A stretch of DNA of 64,000 nucleotides from Nematostella vectensis (GCF_932526225.1 NC_064041.1:4581046-4645045); one strand, 5' to 3'. Numbered from the stretch's first letter, positions 43,401 to 55,069 are shown. Made by a program: numbers and translations. The notes: generated by a model not told the origin, from the sequence alone.

Positions 43401-46400
43401 TATATCTTACCATCTCTACTCATCTATATCTTACCATCCCTTTTCATCTATATTTTACCATCCCTACTCATCCACATCTTACCATCTCTACGAATCTATA
43501 TTTTACCATCTCTACTCATCCATATCTTACCATGTCTACTCATCTATGTTACCATCTCTACGCATCTATATCTTACCATCCCTACTCATCTATATCTTCC
43601 TATCCCTACTCCTCTATATCTTACCATCCCTACTCATCAACATCTTACCTTCCCTACTCATCTATATCTAACCATCCCTTTTCATTTATATCTTACCATC
43701 CCTTTTCATCTATATCTTACCATCCTTATTCATCTACATCTTAACATTTCCTACTCATCTATATCTTACCATCCCTTTTCATCTATATATTACCATACCT
43801 TTTCATCTATATCTTACCATACCTTTTCATCTATATCTTACCATACCTTTTCTTCTATATCTTACCATACCTTTTCATCTATTACCATACCTTTTCATCT
43901 ATATTTTACCATCCATACTCATCTATATCTTACCATCCATACTCATCTATATCTTACCATCCTTACTCATCTATACCATCCCTACTCATCTAAATCTTAC
44001 CATCCTTACTTATCTATATCTTACCATCCCTACTCATCTATATCTTACCATCCCTTTTCATCTATATCTTACTGTCTCTACTCATCTATATACCATCCCT
44101 ACTCATCTATATCTTACCATCCCTTTTCATCTATATCTTACCATCTCTACTCATCTATATCTTACCACCCCTACCCATCTTTATTACAATCCCTACTCAT
44201 CTATATCTTACCATCCTTACTCATCTATATCTTACCATCCCTACTTATCTATATCTTACCATCCCTTTTCATCTATATCTTACCATCCCTACTCACATCT
44301 ATATCTTACCATCCCTTTTTATCTATATCTTACCATCTCTACTCATCTATATCTTACCATCCCTACTCATCTATATCTTACCATCCCTACTCATCTATAT
44401 CTTATCATCCTTACTCATCTATATCTTACCATCCCTACTCATCTATATCTTACCATCCATACTCATCTATATTTTACCATCCCTACTCATCTATATTTTA
44501 CCATCCCTTTTCATCTTACCATCTCTACTCATCTATATCTTACCATCCCTACTCATCTATATCTTACCATCCCAACTCATCTATATCTTACCATCTGTAC
44601 TCATCTATATCTTACCATCTCTACTCATCTATATCTTACCATCCCTACTCATCCACATCTTACCATCCCTACCCATCTATATCTTACCATCCATACTCAT
44701 CTATATCTTAACATCTTTACTAATCTATGTTACCATCTCTACGCATCTATTTTTTTTACCATCTCTACTCATTTATATCTTACCATCTCTACTCATCTAT
44801 ATCTTACCATCCCTTTTCATCTATATCTTACCATCCCTACTCATCTATATCTTACCATCCTTACTCATCTATACCATCTATACCATCCCTACTCATCTAA
44901 ATCTTACCATCCTTACTTATCTATATCTTACCATCACTACTCATCTATATCTTACCATCCCTTTTTATCTATATCTTACTGTCTCTACTCATCTATATCT
45001 TACCATCCCTACTCATCTATATCTTACCATCCCTTTTCATCTATATCTTACCATCTCTACTCATCTATATCTTACCATCCCTACCCATCTATATTACAAT
45101 CCCTACTCATCTATATCTTACCATCCTTACTCATCTATATCTTACCATCCCTACTTATCTATATCTTACCATCCCTTTTCATTTATATCTTACCATCCCT
45201 ACTCACATCTATATCTTACCATACCTTTTTATCTATATCTTACCATCTCTACTCATCTATATCTTACCATCCCTACTCATCTATATCTTATCATCCTTAC
45301 TCATCTATATCTTACCATCCCTACTCATCTATATCTTACCATCCATACTCATCTATATTTTACCATCCCTACTCATCTATATTTTACCATCCCTTTTCAT
45401 CTATATCTTACCATCTCTACTCATATATATCTTACCATCCCTACTCATCTATATCTTACCATCTGTACTCATCTATATCTTACCATCTCTACTCATCTAT
45501 ATCTTACCATCCCTACTCATCCACATCTTACCATCCCTACCCATCTATATCTTACCATCCATACTCATCTATATCTTAACATCTTTACTAATCTATGTTA
45601 CCATCTCTACGCATCTATTTTTTTACCATCTCTACTCATTTATATCTTACCATCTCTACTCATCTATATCTTACCATCCCTTTTCATCTATATCTTACCA
45701 TCCCTACTCATCTATATCTTACCATCCTTACTCATCTATACCATCTATACCATCCCTACTCATCTAAATCTTACCATCCTTACTTATCTATATCTTACCA
45801 TCCCTACTCATCTATATCTTACCATCCCTTTTCATCTATATCTTACTGTCTCTACTCATCTATATCTTACCATCCCTACTCATCTATATCTTACCATCCC
45901 TTTTCATCTATATCTTACCATCTCTACTCATCTATATCTTACCATCCCTACTCATCTATATCTTACCATCCCTTTTCATCTATATCTTACTGTCTCTACT
46001 CATCTATATCTTACCATCCCTACTCATCTATATCTTATCATCCCTTTTCATCTATATCTTACCATCTCTACTCATCTATATCTTACCATCCCTACCCATC
46101 TATATTACAATCCCTACTCATCTATATCTTACCATCCTTACTCATCTATATCTTACCATCCCTACTTATCTATATCTTACCATCCCTTTTCATTTATATC
46201 TTACAATCCCTACTCACATCTATATCTTACCATCCCTTTTTATCTATATCTTACCATCTCTACTCATCTATATCTTACCATCCCTACTCATCTATATCTT
46301 ACCATCCCTACTCATCTATATCTTATCATCCTTACTCATCTATATCTTACCATTCCTACTCATCTATATCTTACCATCCATACTCATCTATATTTTACCA

Positions 46401-47035
46401 TCCCTACTCATCTATATTTTACCATCCCTTTTCATCTATATCTTACCATCTCTACTCATATATATCTTACCATCCCTACTCATCTATATCTTACCATCCC
46501 TACTCATCTATATCTTACCATCTGTACTCATCTATATCTTACCATCTGTACTCATCTATATCTTACCATCCCTACTCATCCACATCTTACCATCCCTACC
46601 CATCTATATCTTACTATCCATACTCATCTTTATCTTAACATCTCTACTAATCTATGTTACCATCTCTACGCATCTATTTTTTACCATCTCTACTCATTTA
46701 TATCTTACCATCTCTACTGATCTATATCTTACCATCCCTTTTCATCTATATCTTACCATCCCTACTCATCCACATCTTACCATCTCTACTCATCTATATC
46801 TTACCATCTCTACTCATCTATATCTTACCATCTCTACTCATCTATGTTACCATCTCTACGCATCTATATTTTACCATCTCTACTCATCTATATCTTACCA
46901 TCTCTACTCTTCTAAATCTTACCATCCCTACTCATCTATATCTTACCATCCCTACTCATCTATATCTTACCAGCCCTACTCATTTATATCTTAACATTCT
47001 TACTCACATATATATTACCATCCCTAAGACTTTTA
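40470..47035. repeat. 6.5-kb array of 24-bp units (about 270 copies) in intron 4
   Basis: The consensus on the plus strand is catctatatcttaccatccc plus tact. Read in the sense of the host gene, each unit has ggtaagatatag, which resembles a 5' splice site. Higher-order structure is present: two copies of a 1,970-bp block (about 40690-42659 and 42660-44629) look identical, followed by smaller repeats of about 870 and 1,060 bp. Because 24 is divisible by three, open frames of up to 483 codons appear; they are not genes. Confidence 0.95.
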
Positions 47036-47571
47036 GGACTAATTAGAATTACGCATTCATCAGATGGTGTTTGAAATGGTGCACGGCAATGATTTTGATG
47101 CTGTAGGACTTTTTGTATTCGATGAAGTACGCGTCCCTAATTATAGTCACGTACCATTCCTGCCTACTCATCTCTACTTACTTATATCATACAATCCCTA
47201 CTCATCTATATCTTGCCATCTCTACCCATCTACCATCCCTTCCTTGCATCATCTGATCACTCGTCCTTATATATTCTTATCCTCTCCTGCTCTTCCATGA
47301 CTCCACAACCCAATACATTTATAATTAGAGCTCGCTTCAGACACCTATGTTGAAGAACACCTATTTATCGAAGGTCCCAACGGTGTCGCTTCTAACAGGG
47401 TCCCGCACTGCATTCACAGGAACAAACCAACAAATGAATACTAGGGGGACATTTGTGATCTTTTATTCTATTAGGAATAGCATGCGAATAATAAACCCAC
47501 CCATATCTCGACTTAAAATTGTCAAAATTCCACGGGGAAAAATTATGAATTATGCTGCTTTTTTAAATTAC
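47036..47571. other. Intron 4 DNA next to exon 4
   Basis: A few stray array-like words at 47160-47240. Nothing else is recognised. Confidence 0.4.
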
Positions 47572-47804
47572 CTTTGTCTTCGTTGATAATCGTGATTTCC
47601 ATTTCTTCAGTTCCAAAATTTACTTTGTCAGGGGTCTCCGTGGAAAGCTTCAGTTTCAACGTTCTTCCGCCGTCCACTTTGACATTGTTCGTGACAGATA
47701 ATTTGATTGTCATTTCTTCATCCTTGGCATTGCCCCAATTTTGAGTCCATGTATTGTCTACGTAATCAACGCCCTTTTTTGCGGTACCATCAATGCACGT
47801 CACC
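47572..47804 (-). CDS. Calx-beta gene, exon 4: domain second half
   Basis: The acceptor ccgtatgttaccag and donor GTAATT bound 233 bp. It reads VTCIDGTAKKGVDYVDNTWT through TIKLSVTNNVKVDGGRTLKL to EITIINEDK. Exon 3, the matching first half, is 14.4 kb upstream on the far side of element B. Confidence 0.85.
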
Positions 47805-48110
47805 CTGGTAACATACGGGGTGTTAAAGTACATAAGACATTTTGATCTACACAGGTCACAGAAAGCGACAAAAACGTGGCTAGTATATTGAGCACCCTAT
47901 TGTGGCAGTTTGAAGGTACTAAGCTGAAACCATACTACTTTGTACGAAATGTCTACTTTGGGAGCCAAATTACATATTTCAGCTGATAGTTACTAATCTC
48001 GGGAAAATGCTTAAGCATTTAGGCTTGTTGAGAAAGGGACGTATCGTAACAGCTCAATGAACACCCTCGTCTATTCTAGGCCCCTAGCACGATCTCCGGG
48101 GGGGGGGGGG

Positions 48111-48513
48111 ACTGGGTTATTTGAGTGAAACCCGACTGGCCCCCGCCGCCCGGCTCGCCGCGCCCCCAGCCCGTTTTCGGTGGCCTGGGGTATACCGTCT
48201 GGAAAGCAGATAGGGTTTCACGTACATAAACAACTGGGGCAACTGTGTATGTAGGCCCCCGCCGCCCGGCTCGCAGCGCCCCCCCAGCCCGTTTTTCGTA
48301 TGCCCTAGGGCATACCCAAGGCCTAAGGTATACCGTCTGGGGGCCTCGTGGGAGAGGGGTGTGTTATAGGGGTCGCTTAAAGCATTTGCTTTAAGGGAAT
48401 GACGGCTCGTGCCCGTTTCCGGTAGCGCTAGGCGCTGGGGGAAGCGAGGGGGGAGCCTAGCGCTAACGATAACAGGGTGGCTGGCACCCCTTGAGTGGTA
48501 ACGTGTGGGAACC
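48111..48513 (+). repeat. Left terminal inverted repeat of element B
   Basis: It pairs with 60492-61101. It includes hairpin-forming words: gtatgccctagggcatac (perfect palindrome, about 48298-48315), aaagcatttgcttt, and gcgctaggcgct...agcctagcgct. The last shared word is gtaacgtgtgggaacc. Confidence 0.85.
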
Positions 48514-48623
48514 TTGCAATTAGACCCTCGTCTGCCCTATAGTATACCGAGCATTCGAGCATTTGATATAGCAGCCCGCGATACGGGCAATTAGAGACTG
48601 GGTGGCACAGGGCGTACCCAAAC

Positions 48624-48775
48624 ATGGGCGCTTACATAGAGGAGATTCTCAATAGCATGCCTGACAAAGAGGCGCCTGCCGTACTAGCGGACTGGTCCAG
48701 AACATCCTGGACGAGGACATCCCCGAGGATGTCGAGCACAAGCTGCTTATGCCGCTCGTTCCGGAGAGAGAGTGA
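48624..48775 (+). pseudogene. Duplicate of the 5' end of the replication gene at the left end of element B
   Basis: It starts MGAYIEEILNSMPDKEAPAV, matching the start MDAYIEEILNGMPDGKAPDV of the gene at 60029. After a frameshift near 48694 it goes on as QNILDEDIPEDVEHKLL to a TGA at 48773-48775. Both ends of the element thus carry this gene start, pointing inwards. It is too short to be functional. Confidence 0.7.
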
Positions 48776-48947
48776 AAATAGCGTGCTCATCCAAACGTAA
48801 ACAAGCAGGTAATCTTATCATCTTGTTCTAGGACCTGAGGGCCTTGAAAACGAAGAATGTGGGTTTGACCGCCACCCTACGGAGCGCGGAATGACCGTTT
48901 TTCGGCCGTAAATTCAAAGCCGCTGGCGTGGCGTTTAAGCCTGAGTT
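48776..48947. other. Spacer, nothing recognised
   Basis: Lies between the gene-start relic and the membrane-protein gene. Confidence 0.4.
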
Positions 48948-49598
48948 TTACTCAAACACCTCGCTCCCGAACTCCTCGCGAATTTCTCGCAGTCTCTTTT
49001 TCATCTTTTCGTGTGTTTCCAGGGACTTTCTCGGGGGCCCTTTCTTGCTTTTTTTCTCACGCGATGCGAGGCCGTGTCGAGCTCTGATAGTGGCCTTGAG
49101 CGCGTAGTATTTCTCCTGTTCCCGAAGTATTAACTGAAACTCTTCGTCTGAGATGTGCCCGTTTTGTAGAGCCTTAGAGACTAGCTCGCTGATCGAGTTT
49201 TTCTTACTCTCTGCTAAAATCATCGTGTCTTCGTGTTTAGCCACCTTGCTCGTAAGATCTCTAAAGACTATCCCTGCGCCTACGCCCACGACACCGATCA
49301 GCCCAGCGATCCCTGCCAGCGGACCGCCGACCAGAACCCTTATCCCACTCAAAGATACCCCTACCCCAGCGCTGGAAAGCGCCCCTACAGCGACACCGGA
49401 TACCAAAGACACAGCATGGGTAACGGCAAAGGCGCGCTTATACTTTTTCCGCACCTGTCGATGGTGCGGTATCTTGTTGTCTAGAACCGCCTGAGTGTCA
49501 CATATTTTCTGGAGTCGGAAGCTTTGCACGTCGCCGCCGCTGTGCATACTGGGAAGCGAGGGGTATATGACACCACCGCTAACGTCGCTATTTGCCAT
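48948..49598 (-). CDS. Two-TM membrane protein, homologous to the one at 6703-7344 in element A
   Basis: I choose the ATG at 49598 (MANSDVSGGVIYPSLPSMHS), giving 216 residues. The frame stays open further upstream, but that sequence is low-complexity. The protein has HHRQVRKKYKRAFAVTHAV, a Gly/Val-rich hydrophobic region with two helices, KHEDTMILAESKKNSISELV, then HISDEEFQLILREQEKYYAL and a basic tail. The motif order and length equal those of the element A protein. The function is unknown; a membrane or virion role is inferred. Confidence 0.7.
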   Translation of the reverse strand: MANSDVSGGVIYPSLPSMHSGGDVQSFRLQKICDTQAVLDNKIPHHRQVRKKYKRAFAVTHAVSLVSGVAVGALSSAGVGVSLSGIRVLVGGPLAGIAGLIGVVGVGAGIVFRDLTSKVAKHEDTMILAESKKNSISELVSKALQNGHISDEEFQLILREQEKYYALKATIRARHGLASREKKSKKGPPRKSLETHEKMKKRLREIREEFGSEVFE

Positions 49599-49781
49599 GT
49601 TTGTTATGTCCCGCTCGCGATTATAACAGCTGTTAAACAGCGGGCACTGCCGGAGCGCCACGAAGCGTGGGCGCCTTATCGGCCGCTCGAAGTAGAGCGT
49701 CTGTCCGCCTTTGGTGAGCACAGTATGTAGGACCACCATTGTATTAAACACAGCCCGCCTTTGTGCTTTATAGGACTGAGC
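49599..49781. promoter_or_regulatory. Divergent start region
   Basis: The spacer lies between two divergent genes. An acagctgtt palindrome-like word sits at about 49628. No clear TATA box is visible. Confidence 0.3.
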
Positions 49782-51291
49782 ATGGATTGGGAAGGTTGGC
49801 GGATGCTGAACGAGGAGGCGAAATGGGCGGAAGAGACGAAAAAGGCTGCAACTGCGGCGGGAGCCTCTATAGCCGAACATATCAAACACGCTATAGCCGA
49901 ACATATGAAACACGCTATAGCCAAACAAGTCAAACACGCAAAACCCAGTTTTCCTAGGTCTCTGACCCTCGGGCAGGAGCTGCTCTACGCCGTGCCCGCG
50001 ACTACTGTGGAGAGCACGGCCTCGGAAATCACCCCACTACTCACGCAGCTAGAGATACACGTGGCTGAGGACAAATCATTCACGACTAGGGTCCAAGACA
50101 TATTCAAAGAGACAGTAGTCAAGCACAAGTCCGCCAAGAAGTCTCGCCAGTGGCTATCGGAGCCTTCCTATGGGTGCTGGCCACAGCAACTCAACCTTGC
50201 GGTCTGGTGCGCAACCGCCGGATGCGGGGTGTCCCTAACCGACCACGCTTTTGCCACGCTCCCCTCTGTCATCAGGGGATTTCTAAGGTTTCACGTCTAC
50301 TTTACCACGCGGAGGATACTCTACGAGCTCGGCGCCTCCTGCCTGGCGACAGCCCGTTCACAAAAAAGATAACCTACAAGAAAGCCGCTTTCGAACGTCT
50401 ATGCATAGAGTTCGGTTTGCCGCGTAAGCCGGACTTCCGATGGAAAGGCGGGCGGAACCACGGGCTAGGCGATGTGTTTGTGTTCTATCCGGGGGAGGGG
50501 TATCGCAACGTGCACGTGATCCGTGGCTACGACACGGCGGCGGACGAGTACCCGAGCCACCTCAATCTGTTTAGCGACGAAGGTGGGACGTACAATAGTG
50601 GGAAGCAGGTGGGTTTCATACGCAACGACGGCCACGGGGGCGTGCAATATAGCTGGTTTGCGCCTCCCAAAGGTGTGGGGCTGACAAAAGCATGGCTAGG
50701 AAGACTCGATCTCTCGGCGAGGCGTTCGCCTACACAGTGCTCGGCGCGCAGGTGAGCGTCCGTTCCTCTATCGCGGGGGCCGGTGGGCCGGCCATGGAGG
50801 CGCAGGCGGAGTTCACGAAGCTGCTTGAAGACGCGATCATAGAAAACGACATCGCTCAAAGCGTGCAAAGGTACCAGTTAGCCGTGAAGGAGGCCAAGGT
50901 GAGACTGAGTCTTGCGGTCGCACCAGGAGTGTGGCTGATGCCGAGCGATCTGTTGATAAAAACGCAAAGCGTCGTGGGCTACAACAATAAACTGCAGAAA
51001 GCCACAGACTCCATGACGCTCGGCGCAAACGCGATCAACACCGAGACAAAGCCAGTCGGTGCTCATAACATGGCCGGTGGGCATCCTAGGGTGCAACACG
51101 TGACTAATCCGAGGATTGACCGCGAGGTGCGAAGCAAGGCCGTAGTGTACGCAGAGGGCGCGGCGCCTGCCCCCTCTTCGCGTATGCGCAGCATGACATC
51201 GACCGGACCGGGCGAAAAAAGTGACCACACCGCCCTTAAGGCGGGGTTGTCGGCACTCGCGGTGGACGCGGCGTATAACTTGTTCCGATGA
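49782..51291 (+). pseudogene. Conserved protein of unknown function (about 500 aa), frameshifted
   Basis: From the ATG at 49782 (MDWEGWRMLNEEAKWAEETK), three short repeats of the type AEHIKHAI follow. Next come LGQELLYAVPATTVESTASE, SRQWLSEPSYGCWPQQLNLA and RGFLRFHVYFTTRRILYELG. A frameshift near 50335 leads into TYKKAAFERLCIEFGLPRKP, GGRNHGLGDVFVFYPGEGYR and QYSWFAPPKGVGLTKA. A second frameshift near 50700 leads to FTKLLEDAIIENDIAQSVQR and VVGYNNKLQKATDSM, ending at 51291. I recognise this protein as recurrent in cnidarian genomes but know no function or domain. Its place beside the capsid genes suggests a virion or DNA-processing role. Confidence 0.65.
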
Positions 51292-52210
51292 TTGCTTTGC
51301 ATTCGACGAACCAAGAACGCGGCTACGGCTAGAATGAGCAGCCACGCATTTTCGCCAAGGAATTTCACCGCTTCCCCTTCAGCCTTAAACACGAAGTTCG
51401 CGATGCTGCCTACAAGCCCAGGGAGAAGCTCGCCTAGCTTTTTCCCGATAGCCTTAAGCCCGTTACCGACCCCTCTGGCACGGAGGAGAGCGACTTGCCG
51501 AGCGACGTCACAATGGCCGCGATCGTCGTCGCTACGGCCAATCCGATAGCGGTGACGGTAAAGCCGTACTTTTTGAAGATGGCTTTGATGCGCTCTCTGA
51601 GCGGCTTTCGGTTCTTGAGCTCTCGGTTTTTGCGTTCTAGTTCATCAATCCCGGATAGCCTTTCCTCGTTGCGCTCACGGGCCTCTTGGCGGCGACTCTC
51701 TGACAAGTTAGGGTCGTCGATGGTCTCCCTGTCTGTGGTTACCACCCCTTGCAGCTCTTGGACTCGTTCTGTGTTCTCCTGGATGACCGCGTCTATCTCT
51801 GCCATAGACCCCATCGCCAGCTTAAAGCCTTTCAGCTTCGCAACGTCCTGTCGAACGCCCCCGTTCTCATTGAACAGATGTCTTGGCTTAATCCAACCTC
51901 CTTTGCCGAGGTTGCGAAGCTGTAATAGCGTCTTTCCCCTCTGGTCTGACTGGAACCGTATCAGATTCTCGTTAAGGTCTGGGTATTTCTCCCTGATGGA
52001 CTGGAGACCGAGTTTTGTCGCAGCACCCTCTGTGGTGAACGAGGTTTCAGCGGTCGTTTGCGTCCGGGCCCCCCGCGATGACGTGCTCGTCATTGGGATC
52101 GACTCCCCATCGTCGGGGTCAAACGGGATGAGGGGTGTCGTCTCGTCGTCCCTGTCTTCGGCGGACGCACCCGGCAAGGTATCGTCAATGTCAACGTCAA
52201 CATTATCCAT
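51290..52210 (-). pseudogene. Coiled-coil membrane protein of unknown function, frameshifted
   Basis: The main ORF (51434-52210, ATG at 52210) starts with an acidic region (MDNVDVDIDDTLPGASAEDR). It continues with LIRFQSDQRGKTLLQLRNLG, a coiled coil (NEERLSGIDELERKNRELKN), RERIKAIFKKYGFTVTAIGL and a hydrophobic helix. The continuation FVFKAEGEAVKFLGENAWLL plus a second helix and basic end lies in another frame (about 51400-51290), so at least one indel is present near 51400-51470. An acidic head, coiled coil and two C-terminal membrane helices suggest a virion membrane or spike-base protein. This is inference only. Its 3' end meets the end of the preceding plus-strand gene. Confidence 0.6.
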
Positions 52211-52288
52211 GATGCGTAAATCATGCTACGGTATATTAGATGTGTCTAACAGTTCGCAATATAGTCACGTGACTTCATACTACTAGGA
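52211..52288. promoter_or_regulatory. Divergent start region of the capsid gene
   Basis: 78 bp containing ctacggtatattagatgtgt and a cacgtg E-box (52265-52270) just before the capsid ATG at 52289. Confidence 0.35.
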
Positions 52289-53468
52289 ATGTCAGTCAGC
52301 GATAAACTTGACCCCCAACGCACACCCAGAACTCCTCTGGGGCTGAAAGCCGAGAGAACTGTTCACCGGGTCACTCTCAACCCGTCGACGGCTTCCCCCG
52401 GCGAGACGCTATATGTGGCGGTCCCAAAGCTATCGGAAGGCGTCACGCTTGTGCCTGGCTCCTTGAGGGTCGGTTTCGATCTCTCCGTCTCAGGCCAAGC
52501 AAATAATACCGTCGTGAACAACGTCGACCGAAATCTCGTGAGCCGCCTGAAAATCACGTTTGCGGGAGAAACGCTCCAGGACACCAACCGCTACGATGTC
52601 TTCAAGACGTATGAGGAGCTTTACCTGTCCAAGGTCGAGAGAGAGGACCGCCTGGAGCAGGGCATACAGTCAGAAAACATGCGCAAGCTACGCTCCAAGG
52701 CTGGCGATAAAGCGATTAGTAACGCCAAGGAGAACGCTCTAAACGCCGCCCACGGCGCGAAGTACACCATCCCAGTAGATCATTCTCTGCTGACGGACCA
52801 CGGTGTACTGTACCCAAGGGCGCTCTCCGAGGCGCTGCTCTTTGAGATCACGCTCGCAACGGTTGGTCAGGTAGTCGTCGGAAGCGATGCTACCAAATTA
52901 TCCTACGGCATCAAAAATCTAGAGCTGGAATATGAAAGCCTGAGGGACGACAACCTCGCCCGGTCTGCAGCCGCCGCCTACCAAAACGGCACAACGTTCT
53001 TCTACGAGTGTCAACCTGCCGCGGAGGTCTATGAGTGGTCTGTTTCTCCTCTTTGTGGAGCCATACACGGCAGGGGCTCGCGACTCTGAGAAGTTCGTGT
53101 ACCCCTACATCAACAGCGTTCGCGTTACAATCAACGGTATGCCAAAGAAGGTTTTCAGCCAGGGACTACGCCCCACGGATTTCTGGAGGGAGGCGAAAAG
53201 GCGGTTCGTCAGTGGCAGCGGAGCGCCTAGTGTCGGCCCCGAGTCGTTTTATGGCGATAACAAGTTTGCTCTGTGGATCGACCTTCGAACAACGGACGAC
53301 AATACTATCCATGGGGGCGGTCTCCGATTGGTCAACACCCGCAACGGTGTGCATCTCGAAATAAAACGCACGGCAAGCGGCAGGGGTACCGTAAACTGTC
53401 ACGTGTTCGTGGTGGCCGACGCCCAAATGAACCTTATGAACGGACAGCTAGAGTCCATACAATACTGA
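52289..53468 (+). pseudogene. Element B major capsid-like protein, frameshift/deletion near 53040
   Basis: The first ORF (ATG 52289) is beta-rich: SVSGQANNTVVNNVDRNLVS, LKITFAGETLQDTNRYDVFK, GAKYTIPVDHSLLTDHGVLY, YGIKNLELEYESLRDDNLA. The second, in another frame from about 53030, reads PRRSMSGLFLLFVEPYTAGA, RDSEKFVYPYINSVRVTING and WIDLRTTDDNTIHGGGLRLV, ending GQLESIQY. The junction loses some residues. Two consecutive beta-rich halves, about 400 residues, and the location directly before the packaging ATPase fit a double-jelly-roll capsid protein. I see no residue-level match to the element A capsid, so this is a different capsid lineage. Confidence 0.6.
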
Positions 53469-53483
53469 GTACAGTAGTACAGT

Positions 53484-54057
53484 ATGGACCCGAAAACATC
53501 CCATTTAACGCTCTCATCGTGGGCCCGACGTCAAGCGGGAAGACCCGATTCATAGTGGACCGGCCGCGCGGCCCTTTCCGGGGCAAGTTTGACTACATCG
53601 TACTCGTGTGCCCTACCTTTGTCTACAGCAAAACATACGACGGCTTCGGCGAGGGCAACAATCGTCTGTTTGTCGTCACTCCTGAGGCGGGTCATATCGA
53701 CATACTGCTGAGGTTTTTCTCTGCTGTCTTTTAAGGCACCAACACGCTAATCATACTCGACGACTGCGCAGCCTCAAAAGACGTGAAGAAGCGCTCTGAC
53801 CAGCTCGTCAACTTGGCGTTCATCGCGCGCCACGTGGGTATTAGCGTGTGGTTGATCAAGCAGCAGCTCACCAGCATCACGAAGCCGTTTCGTGAGAACA
53901 TCGCGGCCTTGGTGGTCTTCTATACCCCAAGGCGGACATGAAAGCTATCCTGCATGACTACGGCGCGGAGCTCTCAGAAGAGAAGATGAAAGAGTACATG
54001 AACGCCCTCAAGACGAAAATGTTCTCGAAGTTAGAGTTTTGCTTACCATCGCCCTAG
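53484..54057 (+). pseudogene. Genome-packaging ATPase of element B, nonsense and frameshifts
   Basis: A start ATG lies at 53484, but the frame slips by one base at once. The open frame reads NIPFNALIVGPTSSGKTRFI (Walker A) and GKFDYIVLVCPTFVYSKTY. A TAA at 53732-53734 interrupts it. In the same frame it goes on TNTLIILDDCAASKDVKKRS (Walker B) and ISVWLIKQQLTSITKPFREN (sensor Gln pair). A frameshift near 53930 then leads to ADMKAILHDYGAELSEEKMK and the end near 54057. The order is that of A32-type packaging ATPases. Unlike the element A ATPase, all parts are still present. Confidence 0.75.
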
Positions 54058-54127
54058 CTGAACAATAAGCGCTGTGAATCACCGCCCACGAAAACACATT
54101 GATCACACTTGACAACACACGTGTACC

Positions 54128-54649
54128 ATGATGAGCGACGAATACTTTGAGAGTCTTCTTGAGGGGGCCGCCGCAGATATGGAGTCGTTGGACTGCTCGA
54201 CGCAGCCAGCAAAAGAGCAAACTAGGATAGCAGACGCGAGGGAGAAACTCGCGATTCTCGTAGCCTCGGGGAAGTCGAGAGAGATGGTAGGCGCCGAGGA
54301 GGTGAGGAAGTGCGAGAAGCGATACGAGACCGCTCTAGCCAGCCGGACTACAGACGCCCTGGCAGACAGCTTCCTGAAGCTTACGACCAAGCTAGTAGGC
54401 ATGACGCTGCCGATAGACAGTGTGGTCGGTCTTGACAATGACCTCGTGTCCGACTACATCATCAACAACGAGCTCCGCACATTGTGCGGAAGCCTGTCTC
54501 TACGCTGCGGTCGTTTGATGGCTTTAGCCGTCGGGGCGTTACACGTAGCACGTCATGTGAACACCAACGGCGCTGACACGCGGTGTCAACACGAGGTAGC
54601 AGTCGCGGACTCACCAGATGGCGAGTCTGCCATGACGACTTTAGAGTAG
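54128..54649 (+). CDS. Helical protein of unknown function (173 aa)
   Basis: It starts MMSDEYFESLLEGAAADMES and is charged and helical, with QTRIADAREKLAILVASGKS and FLKLTTKLVGMTLPIDSVVG. It is probably intact; a small loss near residue 60 is possible. It recurs in related cnidarian elements by my recollection. It lies between the ATPase and small structural-type proteins. Confidence 0.55.
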   Translation: MMSDEYFESLLEGAAADMESLDCSTQPAKEQTRIADAREKLAILVASGKSREMVGAEEVRKCEKRYETALASRTTDALADSFLKLTTKLVGMTLPIDSVVGLDNDLVSDYIINNELRTLCGSLSLRCGRLMALAVGALHVARHVNTNGADTRCQHEVAVADSPDGESAMTTLE

Positions 54650-54702
54650 ATGCTCATTTGAAAGCTTGCCACTTCTTCAGCAACCAGATAACTGCATCAC
54701 AA

Positions 54703-55069
54703 ATGGAGGAACCTCAAGGAAGTACTAGTGCTCAGCATCTCGCGGAACCTGACAAACAAGCTGCGGAACAAACTGCTCATGAACCTGCACGTGAGGAAGT
54801 GAGGGGAGAATCACGAGCCCCGAGCCACCCGCGACCCGACCTAAACACCCCGGACGAGTCGAAGCTGGAAGGCGCCTGGCAGAGTGGAACCGACTTAACA
54901 GAGCGAAAAAGAAAGCTGTGCAACACGTTGTGTCGCCGGTCGCTAGCGAGTCGCAGGGACGCGAGGGCTATGACGAACACACACCAGTCCCAGAAAGCAA
55001 CTCTGCTTGGTCGGCCAGCTCGGTTATCGGGGTCGCTGATCTTCTAGTGTCATTGATCGGCCTCTAAAC
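54703..55069 (+). pseudogene. Small protein with disordered head and C-terminal membrane helix, frameshifted
   Basis: The ATG at 54703 gives MEEPQGSTSAQHLAEPDKQA and a polar, proline-rich region. After about 54865 another frame looks more natural: RLAEWNRLNRAKKKAVQHVV, then SASSVIGVADLLVSLIGL and TAA at 55067-55069, a hydrophobic helix at the C-terminus. One indel near 54865 is inferred. The function is unknown. Confidence 0.45.

Noticed and set aside
41386-44711. Open frames of 451-483 codons (ISYHPYSS repeats)
   Set aside because: They are translations of a 24-bp intronic tandem array whose unit length is a multiple of three; no gene signals.
48428-48625. Minus-strand ORF of 65 codons
   Set aside because: It lies in the TIR and its inner flank with no counterpart in the opposite end.
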